Shown here piece by piece: positions 34,725 through 43,185 of a stretch of DNA of 64,000 nucleotides. Position 1 is the stretch's first letter, and every line of letters begins with the position of its first letter. Position numbers and translations under genes: made by a program. Below the pieces are notes generated by a model. The model made no database searches. It saw only the letters and a list, made by a program, of their open reading frames with translations, and was not told where the DNA came from. Origin of the DNA: a virus; IMG/VR virus record IMGVR_UViG_3300045974_000549, positions 1 through 64,000 of that record, one strand, 5' to 3'.

Positions 34725-36029
34725 TTATCTAGCCTCTTTTACCCAACAACGTTCTAACTGTTTATTAATTTTTACTTTAACTTTACTATCACCACGTCTT
34801 GTAATATCTAGATAAAGGATACCATCATTAGATTCTGGACCAAAATTAAGTGATGAAATACTCCAACAACGATGCGCTTTTCTAGCTGAATGGGCAAGTT
34901 TGTCATGGGTAATTAAATTTCCACCAGCGGCCATTTCCCAAGCGTCCCTTTGCGGCTGTGCTGCAGTAAGTACCGGACATTCAAAATAACTGGCAAGTTG
35001 TACTAAATCAGAATAAACGTTACCAGCGTCATTGTACATATCATCTTTAGACTTACCAGTTGTTGGCAAAAGGCAATCATCATAATCTATGATAATCAAA
35101 CTTGGTGTTACACCAGTTTTTGATCTAACTCTTGAAATCCAAGATCTTATGGTAAACGTGTTGATTGAACATTCAGGCCAAAAGTTAATGTAAAGGTTTG
35201 GTTTATACTCGTCGTATCTTTTAAGTTTGTGTTTAAAAGCTTCGGGTGTCATTGATGTAATTTGATCAGTGGACATTCCTGACATATTCATCGCATATTT
35301 CATAGCCACATCTTCTCTTGAAATCTCAAGCGTGATATGAAACACCGCTTTACCTTCTTTAAGATTGGCTACACCAACGTTAACCATTGTAGACGATTTA
35401 CCAACTTTAGGTGGAGCAAGTATCACATGCACTTCACCTGGAGCCATACCACCTTTAAGAGCCGCATCCCATGTCGGAAACCCAGATTTTACCAATTTAT
35501 CCGGATCATACTTTTTAAGATATCTAGATGGCATATCAGCAAGATCGGCGTAGGTTATTTCTTCTGAATTTCCAGCACCAATAGAAACTGCACGATCAAC
35601 CATATGTAACACTTGTTCATAAGCATCGTCGCGTTCTATAATCTCTACAGCTTTAAAAAGAGCGTTTTTAAGTTCTTGTCTCCTTACAAAAGCCACTAAG
35701 TTGTCTATATAAAATTGCTCAGACGGGATATGTGTGTTCATTATTAGTTTAGCCTCTTTTTTGATGACATCAGCTGATTCATCGGCTATACCAAAATTGA
35801 GAGCATGTTTATTAATTTCCACTGATAAAGTGTTCAAGTCCATTTCTTTTTCGTAACCAAACACATACTCTTTAATCAAAGAGCAAAGAGTTTTCAGTGC
35901 ATGGTTTTCAAAATACTCATCAAGAAGTAATGTGCCATAATTGGCAGAAAATTGCACATTAGATGCTAAAATCTTTAAAATGGACCGTTGGAAATTTATA
36001 GTAAATATACTATTTGTCTCTTCGCTCAT
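34725..36029 (-). CDS. Replicative DnaB-type helicase
   Basis: A 434-residue protein with an N-terminal helical domain and a RecA-like core. APPKVGKSS (about residues 205-213) is Walker A, LIIIDYDDCLLP is Walker B, and FHITLEISREDVAMKYAMN and TAAQPQRDAWE match DnaB/gp41 motifs. It would unwind the fork ahead of the polymerase. Primase and polymerase lie in the same operon. The binding site AAGGAAAAACAGCAAG is in the end of the small upstream gene, which overlaps the start by 20 bases. Confidence 0.85.
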   Translation of the reverse strand: MSEETNSIFTINFQRSILKILASNVQFSANYGTLLLDEYFENHALKTLCSLIKEYVFGYEKEMDLNTLSVEINKHALNFGIADESADVIKKEAKLIMNTHIPSEQFYIDNLVAFVRRQELKNALFKAVEIIERDDAYEQVLHMVDRAVSIGAGNSEEITYADLADMPSRYLKKYDPDKLVKSGFPTWDAALKGGMAPGEVHVILAPPKVGKSSTMVNVGVANLKEGKAVFHITLEISREDVAMKYAMNMSGMSTDQITSMTPEAFKHKLKRYDEYKPNLYINFWPECSINTFTIRSWISRVRSKTGVTPSLIIIDYDDCLLPTTGKSKDDMYNDAGNVYSDLVQLASYFECPVLTAAQPQRDAWEMAAGGNLITHDKLAHSARKAHRCWSISSLNFGPESNDGILYLDITRRGDSKVKVKINKQLERCWVKEAR

Positions 36030-36132
36030 CTTGCTGTTTTTCCTTTTTTTCCTTATTAACGTTCATCTCATGGTTAATTAAAACCAAAATTAGCCTTGCG
36101 TATAATAATTCTGCTTCTCTTCGTGTTAACAT
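36010..36132 (-). CDS. Tiny charged protein upstream of the helicase
   Basis: A 40-residue frame beginning MLTRREAELLYARL and ending in a lysine- and glutamate-rich tail. ATAAGGAGTACCT precedes the ATG, an ideal binding site. It overlaps the helicase start. No function is apparent; it is probably helical throughout. Confidence 0.6.
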   Translation of the reverse strand: MLTRREAELLYARLILVLINHEMNVNKEKKEKQQDERRDK

Positions 36133-36141
36133 AGGTACTCC

Positions 36142-36792
36142 TTATAACGTAGTAGAGGCCAAATTAGATAACTTTTCCGACTCAAATAGGGTAGGCATTT
36201 TCTCGTGGAAACCGTCAAGCATACTTTGAGCGAGTTGTCTCATTTGCGGATGAGCTGCTGGTGCCGCACGAAGATTAAACACATGTTTCCATTCTCTGAT
36301 GTTAGCTGTCATAACAATTTCAGTCTTAAGCGAATTAGGTAAAACCGCTCTTGCCTGTTGGGGAGTCCACCCCATTTTAAGCAGAGTGAAATATCCATTC
36401 TCTGTATAAAGCATTTGTGTTGCCCATTCTTCGTATTGTTTGGTACTTTCCTGTCCGGCTAACCATGTGGGTTCTATCACAGTAATTTCCCCACCAAACT
36501 TATCTTTTGAATAATTACAGTAACGAGTAGACTCTTGTGAATAAGAGGCTAAACGATGACGAACTAATTCATGTGTAACTCCGCGATCAGTAATGATTCT
36601 AACTGTAATCGACGCGTGTTCAAGTACCGACGCATGGTTTTTGCTCATAATACTTTTTACAAAAGTGCATGGATTATCACCAGCTTTGTCTTCGCTTTTA
36701 TAACAAGTACGACCTGCAAGTTCAAGCTTTTTTAGAATTTTATTCTCGTCAATTTCATCCTCAAACTGCCATGACTGCTTAATTATTTTCAT
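36142..36792 (-). CDS. thyX: Flavin-dependent thymidylate synthase
   Basis: A 216-residue protein. RHRLASYSQESTR carries the ThyX signature RHRxxSxxxxSxR. EHASITVRIITDRGVTHELV and EWKHVFNLR are further conserved stretches. ThyX makes dTMP from dUMP with FAD and methylenetetrahydrofolate. Its start overlaps the stop of the upstream gene. With dUTPase and Tmk it provides thymidylate. The presence of ThyX indicates thymine-containing DNA. Confidence 0.9.
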   Translation of the reverse strand: MKIIKQSWQFEDEIDENKILKKLELAGRTCYKSEDKAGDNPCTFVKSIMSKNHASVLEHASITVRIITDRGVTHELVRHRLASYSQESTRYCNYSKDKFGGEITVIEPTWLAGQESTKQYEEWATQMLYTENGYFTLLKMGWTPQQARAVLPNSLKTEIVMTANIREWKHVFNLRAAPAAHPQMRQLAQSMLDGFHEKMPTLFESEKLSNLASTTL

Positions 36793-37024
36793 TTTCTACC
36801 TCTTTATATTCTATCATATCTTCGTATACCCAAAGATATTTGGTTTTTTTGTCTATAAAAACAAGATTGCGTTTCTTTTCCCTATCAGCCATTATGTCAT
36901 CTACTTCAAATTCAGCTCCGGAAAGAAGTAAATCAAAAGTGCTATCAGAACAAATACCAATATCTAACAAATCCTGTTTGGTAACTTCCGGTTTAATCCT
37001 GAACTTCTTTCCTAATTTTTCCAA
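36779..37024 (-). CDS. Unknown small acidic protein
   Basis: An 81-residue protein when started at TTG 37024, which has AGGGAGA seven bases upstream. A longer frame with ATG at 37138 lies within the upstream gene and begins with unlikely residues, so I reject that start. The content (DLLDIGICSDSTFDLLLSG, KTKYLWVYEDM) shows no known motif. Confidence 0.5.
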   Translation of the reverse strand: MEKLGKKFRIKPEVTKQDLLDIGICSDSTFDLLLSGAEFEVDDIMADREKKRNLVFIDKKTKYLWVYEDMIEYKEVENENN

Positions 37025-37361
37025 TCCCAATCTCCCTACAAAGTGATTTATATTTTTGCGACCAATACCCAGAATAACAATAAACATAAGCATCTGGGGA
37101 ATACTCATAATGCCTAGCTTTAAGATAACTTTCCGCATCCTCTCTACAAAAGAATGGTCCGATTTGTGATGAATGGAGAGACCTTAACGCTTGGTTGAGG
37201 TTTTCTTCTGCATTGAATTCCCTAGTTATACCGTCGTCGTCGGTATATGATTCTAAACATCTTCTCAACGGACCAGGATCAATCACCATCCAATAAGGTG
37301 ACTCTGTACCCTCATTGTCAGTTTTTTGTAATGTAGTTATTATATCTATCATTGATTTCAT
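36993..37361 (-). CDS. Unknown small protein
   Basis: A 122-residue protein with FFCREDAESYLKARHY and YVYCYSGYWSQKYKSLC. A pattern of edge residues of this kind occurs in several small phage proteins of unknown role. TTTAGGAGCGTT precedes the ATG eight bases after the primase stop. No function can be given. Confidence 0.6.
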   Translation of the reverse strand: MKSMIDIITTLQKTDNEGTESPYWMVIDPGPLRRCLESYTDDDGITREFNAEENLNQALRSLHSSQIGPFFCREDAESYLKARHYEYSPDAYVYCYSGYWSQKYKSLCREIGIGKIRKEVQD

Positions 37362-37368
37362 AACGCTC

Positions 37369-38280
37369 CTAAAGTTTTATTCTAACTTTTTCGTCAAAAC
37401 ATTTTTTAAATTCAACAGGGTCCATATCATCGGGGTCTTTATCTAAAGCTGGTCTAACCTCGTAAACTTCGAATCCGGCTTTTATTAAAAGCCTATTGAG
37501 ACGATTTCTTGATTGTTGGGTAACATCGTCTGTACCATCTAAACACACATATACCTTATGGGCAGACATTCTTAATTTGGCTAACTGGTAATCAGAAATA
37601 GTTTTACCTAGAATGGATACTGATGGTATCCCTGTTGCTCGTTCAGCAGCTATAGCAGACACAATTCCCTCACAAATTAAGCATTCACCCTGGACTTTAT
37701 CTATACCATATACTACTTGGTCTTTGTTGCCCACGGAGTTTTTATAACGAAGGGATGAGCCGTTATAAGATCGACCTACAAGAAACACAACCTTACCATC
37801 TTCAAAAAACGGGAAAATTATCCTTCCTGACCAAGTACGATCAAGGTTTCCAGTCTTTGGGTCTGTATAACTCAGTCCAACATGAATTTGATACTTGTTA
37901 ATTTCGTCATCAGTGAATTTTCGTTTTTTAATATAATCATAGGCTATTGGTGTAGTATCTTTAGTCATTGGTACTGATACCAAGTTAAGATCTATGGTAG
38001 GATTTCTTTTTCTTTTGTCCAGTGATTTTAATTTATCTTTAATGAAATTTAGGTCTGGAGAAGTTTGGTTAACAGAACCTGATCCACCAATATCAAAGTA
38101 TCTTTTAAGGGAAGATACTGCTCCTTTGGTGCCACACCTAAAACACTGGAAGAGACCCTTTTTGAAGTTTGCATATAACTTGTACTTCTCATCAACTTCA
38201 CCAACTTTGGATTCACAAAATGGGCAACAAAAGCGTAGTTCGTCCGGCCTATTGGTCGGTTTAGAATCTTTTAGACTCAT
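37369..38280 (-). CDS. DnaG-type primase
   Basis: A 303-residue protein. A zinc ribbon is at residues 18-50 (CCPFCES...CFRCGTKG). The TOPRIM part has CLICEGIVSAIAAE with the catalytic Glu and VYVCLDGTDD with the acidic triad. It makes primers for lagging-strand synthesis and probably works with the DnaB-type helicase in the same operon. It is shorter than bacterial DnaG since no helicase-binding domain is seen. The start overlaps the upstream stop (ATGA). Confidence 0.8.
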   Translation of the reverse strand: MSLKDSKPTNRPDELRFCCPFCESKVGEVDEKYKLYANFKKGLFQCFRCGTKGAVSSLKRYFDIGGSGSVNQTSPDLNFIKDKLKSLDKRKRNPTIDLNLVSVPMTKDTTPIAYDYIKKRKFTDDEINKYQIHVGLSYTDPKTGNLDRTWSGRIIFPFFEDGKVVFLVGRSYNGSSLRYKNSVGNKDQVVYGIDKVQGECLICEGIVSAIAAERATGIPSVSILGKTISDYQLAKLRMSAHKVYVCLDGTDDVTQQSRNRLNRLLIKAGFEVYEVRPALDKDPDDMDPVEFKKCFDEKVRIKL

Positions 38281-38462
38281 TGTATTTTAATGAAGTGATT
38301 TACATGCTGCTTGTCGTATGTCCAAATTTCTGATTTTGCGTATAATTTGATTACTGCACGAGTTTTCATCATTTTAACCACAACCCCATTACCATACCAA
38401 GTGTCCGTAATTTTCATTCCCCGACGTAACTTCTTAAAAACGGACTTAGTGGTTAATCGCAT
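38277..38462 (-). CDS. Small basic protein, unknown
   Basis: A 61-residue basic protein. The pattern GMKITDTWYGNGVVVKMMKTRAVI resembles a small SH3-like barrel (KOW-like), but this is only a guess. It is coupled to the primase gene through ATGA. Confidence 0.5.
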   Translation of the reverse strand: MRLTTKSVFKKLRRGMKITDTWYGNGVVVKMMKTRAVIKLYAKSEIWTYDKQHVNHFIKIQ

Positions 38463-38466
38463 AATT

Positions 38467-38652
38467 TTACGGCTTAACCACTATAAATTTGGCTTCGCAA
38501 TGTTCACATTCAGTTTCACAAATCTCTTTAGCACCACCATCAGCAGCTACCCCACTCGCGTAGAAATCTCCATCCGATATACCATCAGTGTTAGATTCAT
38601 TACATTTTGGACAGTCAAAATAAAACATTGCGTATGCGTCTACTTCTTCCAT
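38467..38652 (-). CDS. Small zinc-ribbon-like protein
   Basis: A 61-residue protein with CPKC at residues 14-17 and CETECEHC in the second half, so it likely binds zinc. AGGAGACAAT precedes the chosen ATG. A frame extension to TTG 38673 has no binding site. The function is unknown. Confidence 0.55.
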   Translation of the reverse strand: MEEVDAYAMFYFDCPKCNESNTDGISDGDFYASGVAADGGAKEICETECEHCEAKFIVVKP

Positions 38653-38660
38653 ATTGTCTC

Positions 38661-38906
38661 CTAGTATTTCCAATATCCATCTTCTCTCAAAACTTTAGGG
38701 TCCACAAAACACATTCTTCTTTGTTGGTAACAAGACAAAAGTGGTTTTGCTTTTGTCTTATCATATGGGGGTGGTTCGTCTACATGAATGGCTAACTTGT
38801 CAACCACTTTTGCCTCAGAAAAATTCCAACATTCTTTGGCTCCACCAAGTCCATGGTTATAGTCATTATTATAGCATCCACTACACATAGTTTTTTCTTT
38901 TTTCAT
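38661..38906 (-). CDS. Small cysteine-containing protein
   Basis: An 81-residue protein with CSGCYNND near the start, then single cysteines at ECWNF, LLSCYQQ and RMCFVD. Metal binding is possible. The start overlaps the stop of the TauE-like gene (ATGA). I do not recognise the family. Confidence 0.5.
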   Translation of the reverse strand: MKKEKTMCSGCYNNDYNHGLGGAKECWNFSEAKVVDKLAIHVDEPPPYDKTKAKPLLSCYQQRRMCFVDPKVLREDGYWKY

Positions 38907-39733
38907 ATAATATGTAACCCTTTAAGTAAAGTTAAAATACCCATGAAAATCGTTACCACTGCTATGATAATTTTAACTTTTTTCTCATCAAATCTCTTAA
39001 TGAAACCAGTAGCCAAAGGAACACTAGTAAGAGACCCGATAAGCATTGCTACAAGGAGTTTAGTGTCAAGAGTAGAGCCACGAGCGATATAAAGAGCAAT
39101 CCCAAAACCACCAGTGATACCTTTTGCAAAAGCTGTAATAGCTGCGGCATTCTTACCTTCCACTCCACTAATAACTTGCCCAGAAGTAAGAAGGGCACCA
39201 AATCCACCACCAGTAAGACTCTTGTTAAAAGCCGCTACTATAGACAAACCAAGCATTTTTTTGTTGCCATATTCTCTAACTTTGTTAAGCATCCAAAAAA
39301 TGAAAATACCACATAAAATGGTAATTGCTCCGGTAGCAGCTATTAAGTTATCCTTCTGCATTTGCATAGCCGTAGGTACACCAACAAATACACCTAAGAT
39401 ACATCCTATAGTTATCATGGCAGTAGCGGTTTTGTTTCTGCTAGTAAAAAAGTCAATATTCTTGTCTTCTTGGTGAAAATGTGAAGCTGTGAAACCAGTG
39501 ATTAATTCTGAAATAAGAATGTTCTGTACTATCATCACCGGATTAAAATTTAACCATAAAAGCGTGTGGGCAGACAATGTACCAAAACCCATACCAGTAG
39601 CACCATTAACAAATTCGAAACAAAAAGCTATTAGAGTAACAAGTAGAAATTTCCACTCGAACCCATAACCAGAAGTTAAAATCACTGCCACACCTATTGA
39701 CAGTACCATAAAAATATAAACTATTCTATTCAT
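38903..39733 (-). CDS. TauE/SafE-type membrane transporter
   Basis: A 276-residue protein with about eight membrane segments. FEFVNGATGMGFGTL and FNKSLTGGGFGALLTSGQV form the duplicated glycine-rich signature of the TauE/SafE family, thought to export sulfite, sulfoacetate or related anions. It is coupled by ATGA to the deaminase-like gene. A complete polytopic transporter is unusual on a phage. The substrate could be sulfur-related, which would fit the CysC-like kinase, or an organic anion produced by phage metabolism. Family assignment is good; substrate is unknown. Confidence 0.75.
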   Translation of the reverse strand: MNRIVYIFMVLSIGVAVILTSGYGFEWKFLLVTLIAFCFEFVNGATGMGFGTLSAHTLLWLNFNPVMIVQNILISELITGFTASHFHQEDKNIDFFTSRNKTATAMITIGCILGVFVGVPTAMQMQKDNLIAATGAITILCGIFIFWMLNKVREYGNKKMLGLSIVAAFNKSLTGGGFGALLTSGQVISGVEGKNAAAITAFAKGITGGFGIALYIARGSTLDTKLLVAMLIGSLTSVPLATGFIKRFDEKKVKIIIAVVTIFMGILTLLKGLHII

Positions 39734-40698
39734 AAATCACCCACATTAAGACTTCTTATAAAAGAGTCTTTTTCATCCTTCCATTCACCGTTTAAAATTT
39801 CACTTATTTGATATTCTTTTTTGATATTGGTATTAATCAGACTGGTAGAATCAGTGCATGTTGATATAAACAACCCAGCCCTATTCATAGTATTTAATAT
39901 TTTGGACATTTCTTTCCAATTTTTAACTACCCCAGTAGTAATATTACTAGTAGGGCAAACTTCAAAAATAGTTTCAGTGTAAGCCGCTTTACTCATTAAC
40001 ATTGAGTAATTGTGAATTTGTATACCATGTCCTATTCTATTTGGTTTTAAATCGTCAAGTACCCAGTCAAGTTCGTTTTCTACTTTTATATGTTTTTCTT
40101 CACCAGCGTGTACAGTAGTTATTAACCCACGGTCTCTAGCCTCTTTGTACATTTGCACGTATCTTTTACCTATGTCGCCATTCCACCAATTAGTGCTATA
40201 AGGACCAGCAATATCAATACCTTTAATCCCTTTGCCTGCATATTGCATAGCTTTCCTAAAAACTGCTTCATTGGCATCAGGTGTACAGTCCCTACCCATG
40301 CAAAGGATAAGACCACCTTCAATTTTATAAACTGATTTTGCTCTTTCCATCCCAGCTCTAGCTCTAACAATAATAGAATCTAAGTCTATTGCTCCATTTT
40401 GTGATCTTTTAGTTGGATTCATTCTGAGTTCTAAATATGAACACCCAGACATATAAGCAGACACAAATGAATGGTAAACACATTTTTCTATAGCCATTGG
40501 ATAAGACTGTGCTTTATCAATTGAATGAAGCACTTCAAGATACGACTCAAGAGACATCCCAGCTTTATTATTAAGAGTAACTGAATGTTTAAATTCCCAA
40601 TAAGTTTTAGCTGGCATTTTATAGCCAGAATCTACTACTAATTCCCAAAGAACGTTAATTGGGGTGCTTGAACTTAGATGTAAATGAAGATCTTTCAA
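39730..40698 (-). CDS. Adenosine deaminase-family enzyme with altered substrate pocket
   Basis: A 322-residue TIM-barrel metallohydrolase. Zinc ligands are His5 and His7 (HLHL), His197 (TVHAGEE) and Asp283 (CTDST). Catalytic Glu200 and His224 (RIGHG) are also present, as is the CPTSN motif. Two substrate-contacting acidic residues of adenosine deaminases are missing: the Asp after HxHL is Ser9 and the second Asp of TDD is Ser284. It should hydrolyse an amino group from a purine-like substrate but probably not free adenosine in the standard way. The start is TTG with GGAG five bases upstream. It sits with the TauE gene downstream of purB. Confidence 0.75.
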   Translation of the reverse strand: MKDLHLHLSSSTPINVLWELVVDSGYKMPAKTYWEFKHSVTLNNKAGMSLESYLEVLHSIDKAQSYPMAIEKCVYHSFVSAYMSGCSYLELRMNPTKRSQNGAIDLDSIIVRARAGMERAKSVYKIEGGLILCMGRDCTPDANEAVFRKAMQYAGKGIKGIDIAGPYSTNWWNGDIGKRYVQMYKEARDRGLITTVHAGEEKHIKVENELDWVLDDLKPNRIGHGIQIHNYSMLMSKAAYTETIFEVCPTSNITTGVVKNWKEMSKILNTMNRAGLFISTCTDSTSLINTNIKKEYQISEILNGEWKDEKDSFIRSLNVGDL

Positions 40699-40716
40699 AT
40701 TAACTCCATAATAAAG

Positions 40717-40741
40717 ATGACCCCCGAATTATGGGGGTCAT
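40717..40741 (-). terminator. Terminator after the outer-membrane protein gene
   Basis: ATGACCCCC (40717-40725) pairs perfectly with GGGGGTCAT (40733-40741) around a seven-base loop. On the minus strand it follows the outer-membrane gene and precedes CTTTATTAT. The deaminase-like gene downstream would depend on read-through. Confidence 0.75.
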
Positions 40742-40762
40742 AGTGCCTTGTATAAGTTTTAG

Positions 40763-41611
40763 TTAAAACGTTGCTGCGATACGAGCAATCATACCATCAC
40801 TGTTATTCATATGGGAAATAAGTGCTGCGATGTTGATTTGTTTGTTGATTGCATATGTGGGACCAAAATTCAGTGATTCTGTGTGGGTAAGTTTCCATGT
40901 AGCATCACCAGCTAGGTACTGAATATAAACACCAGTTTTATGTTCATCAGTATAACCACCAGTTAGTGCGTAGCTGAAACTTTTATCAGCATCTTTTGGC
41001 ACTTCTTGAGAAAGTTCAATACCAGCAGTATAATTGGCAAATTTACCAAATCCTGATAAATCATAAGTCCAGGTTTTGAATGCAGGGCTATAACGAGCAA
41101 GAACCGCTACATCAGCTTGTGTAAAAGAGTGGGTAAGAAGTAATGAATACGCACTCATGCTATCACCCTTAACTTCATCACTAACTTGAACTGAATAATC
41201 TACATATTGAGAAACACCTGAATAAGACAATATCATATCTCTATTAACTAAGATACTTTGAGCAAAAGTAGGTGTTAACCAGTTTGAGTGTAGTTTTGAT
41301 TCTGCAAACGCTGCATAATGGTCTTGTTGGAAACCAACACTCAAAGAATCACCAGCAACAAAAGCATTTCCTTTAAGATAGGCATTGAACATGCTAGGCG
41401 ATTGTACCAGCTTCGGGTTTTGTACCATATTACCAGCAAGATTGAGTTGCCAATCACCTTCTAATTGTTGACTAAGACCAAGAACTGCGCGGTCTACGCC
41501 AGAATTATCTTGACTAGAACCTGCAAAAAGCTGTCCATAAAACACTGGAGCTGCTGCTTGTGCAAAGGCATTACTGCCTAGCAACATCATAATAACTAAT
41601 AACGACTTCAT
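40763..41611 (-). CDS. Phage-encoded outer-membrane beta-barrel protein
   Basis: A 282-residue protein with a standard signal peptide (MKSLLVIMMLLGSNAFAQA), then alternating amphipathic strands and a C-terminal Phe in MIARIAATF, the signal used for barrel insertion. It is probably placed in the host outer membrane during infection. Possible jobs are exclusion of other phages by masking a receptor, or nutrient passage. TAAGGAGGATAT precedes the ATG. A terminator follows it. It could have been acquired from a host. Confidence 0.7.
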   Translation of the reverse strand: MKSLLVIMMLLGSNAFAQAAAPVFYGQLFAGSSQDNSGVDRAVLGLSQQLEGDWQLNLAGNMVQNPKLVQSPSMFNAYLKGNAFVAGDSLSVGFQQDHYAAFAESKLHSNWLTPTFAQSILVNRDMILSYSGVSQYVDYSVQVSDEVKGDSMSAYSLLLTHSFTQADVAVLARYSPAFKTWTYDLSGFGKFANYTAGIELSQEVPKDADKSFSYALTGGYTDEHKTGVYIQYLAGDATWKLTHTESLNFGPTYAINKQINIAALISHMNNSDGMIARIAATF

Positions 41612-41633
41612 ATATCCTCCTTAGGATAGGTTG

Positions 41634-42779
41634 TTATGGACTTTCATCCATTATTAACTTGTTGAAATGATCTATGATAAATTTTTTGTCATAAACCATT
41701 TTGCCGTGATTGCCCGATTGAATGTTCTTATAGTCGTCCTTGCCTTCAACTTTGGCCGAATTTAAATTACGGCTTGACCAAGCTTCCGGTGGGATTTCTT
41801 CAGAAACAAAACTTAAATTTGTTATAATATCGGTCATTTTGTCAGTTAGATACAAGGACAAATTCCATGTCTCGGACCAACTAAGTCTCTCATTTGATGA
41901 ATGTGCGATATCACGTTCAAGCCACGTAAGTATTGATTCGGTATCATTAAAAGAATTGAACCTTACCTTACGAGCAAGACCCGAAATTTGTTCAAGTGTA
42001 ATTGGGTTCATTTTGTGGGGCATACTACTTGAACCACGTTGTTTGTCACTGAACTGTTCATTATATTGTCCAAGGAAAGCATACAAACGAAGATCATTAG
42101 CTATTTTCTCATAAGTGGTGACCAAAATAGAAATTTCGTTGGTTATTCTGGAAAATACATCTCTAGAGATGATTTGAGTGGTGATTGTGTTGTTTGGTCT
42201 AAATGTCCATTTGCGTTCATCTTCTGGAGTCCAAAATGAATAAGACCCAGTAGGACCCGAAAGTTTTGGACAAAGCTGCATAGTCAACCAGTCCAAGTGT
42301 TCAAGTGATCTTCTAATGTTAGTATAATATCCCATTAAACGCCAACCCCAAGTGATAGGTTCGGCTATTTTTCCATGAGTACGACCATTAACTATACAAT
42401 CTTTATGTTTTTTTGAAGAATCGTTGATTACATCAAGTAGCGTTCTACCATGCTTACTCAAAAGTTTATGAGATTCTTTAAATATTTCTACCAGCGCAGA
42501 ATCCACAACATCAGATGAAGTTACACCAAGGTGCACTTTGTTACAACCAGATTTTACTCGAAGAAGTTCGGTCAACGATGCTATATCATGCTTAAATTCT
42601 TTTTCAAGTTTTAGGTGTTCTTCTCTGTTATACATAGAAGATTGTACATTTTTGAGTTCATTGTCACTAATATATCCTTTGTGATGAGCAAGTCTCATCA
42701 AATTTTTGGATACTTCCCAACACTTAATATATCTATAAGCATCAGTCCATAAATCGGACATTTCAGTTTGGTATCTCAA
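41634..42779 (-). CDS. purB: Adenylosuccinate lyase
   Basis: A 381-residue protein of the fumarase/aspartase superfamily. Motifs are His64 (KHDI), TSSD (87-90), GRTHGKIAEP (132-141, catalytic His135) and the flexible signature loop GSSSMPHKMNP (249-259). The N-terminus RYQTEMSDLWTDAYRY closely resembles bacterial PurB (RYTRPEMSEIW). PurB releases fumarate from succino-purine nucleotides, including the PurZ product. It is somewhat shorter than bacterial PurB (about 430). The start is TTG, overlapping the upstream stop (TTGA). A phage-borne lyase next to the other purine enzymes fits Z synthesis. Confidence 0.85.
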   Translation of the reverse strand: MRYQTEMSDLWTDAYRYIKCWEVSKNLMRLAHHKGYISDNELKNVQSSMYNREEHLKLEKEFKHDIASLTELLRVKSGCNKVHLGVTSSDVVDSALVEIFKESHKLLSKHGRTLLDVINDSSKKHKDCIVNGRTHGKIAEPITWGWRLMGYYTNIRRSLEHLDWLTMQLCPKLSGPTGSYSFWTPEDERKWTFRPNNTITTQIISRDVFSRITNEISILVTTYEKIANDLRLYAFLGQYNEQFSDKQRGSSSMPHKMNPITLEQISGLARKVRFNSFNDTESILTWLERDIAHSSNERLSWSETWNLSLYLTDKMTDIITNLSFVSEEIPPEAWSSRNLNSAKVEGKDDYKNIQSGNHGKMVYDKKFIIDHFNKLIMDESP

Positions 42780-43027
42780 GCTTCACCAAGATCTTCAAAC
42801 TGATCTTCTATAGATAAAGGTAATCCAAACCACACATCATGTCTATTTTGTACCATCCAACCAACTTGAACAAGAGCACCATGAGCAATTTTTCTCTTAC
42901 CTATCATAGCCTTAACTTCAGGACCCAACTCATGATAAAATTTTTCATCAAATTTAATATTAAGTGGTTCCCATTGTGGATGAACTAAAGCCAATTCCCC
43001 ATTGGTTTTATTTACCCACACATTCAT
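42776..43027 (-). CDS. Unknown small protein upstream of purB
   Basis: An 83-residue protein (VWVNKTNGELALVHPQWEP, VGWMVQNRHDVWFGLP). No known motif. The start overlaps the stop of the upstream small gene and its own stop overlaps the purB start, so all three are translationally coupled. Confidence 0.55.
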   Translation of the reverse strand: MNVWVNKTNGELALVHPQWEPLNIKFDEKFYHELGPEVKAMIGKRKIAHGALVQVGWMVQNRHDVWFGLPLSIEDQFEDLGEA

Positions 43028-43185
43028 TTTACATTTTCCTTAACTGCAGACTCTTTGGCTAGCTGTAATTTTTTAAATTCTTTAGACCCTGGAATAGCTT
43101 TAGCAAGTTTTTTATCAAGAGACAAACCACTATATTTTTCTTGTCTCTCTTGGGCTTCCTTCTTTTTTTGATCTTTAGTTTTCAA
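43024..43185 (-). CDS. Tiny lysine-rich protein, TTG start
   Basis: A 53-residue frame beginning MKTKDQKKKEAQERQEKYSG and ending KESAVKENVK. AAGGAGACTAAAG precedes TTG 43185 and the stop overlaps the next start (TGA within AATGAATG), so expression is likely. The composition suggests a charged helix. Confidence 0.55.
   Translation of the reverse strand: MKTKDQKKKEAQERQEKYSGLSLDKKLAKAIPGSKEFKKLQLAKESAVKENVK

Noticed and set aside
37025-37138. Extension of the 36779-37024 gene to ATG 37138
   Set aside because: The extra residues overlap a clearly real gene in another frame and look like a translation shadow.
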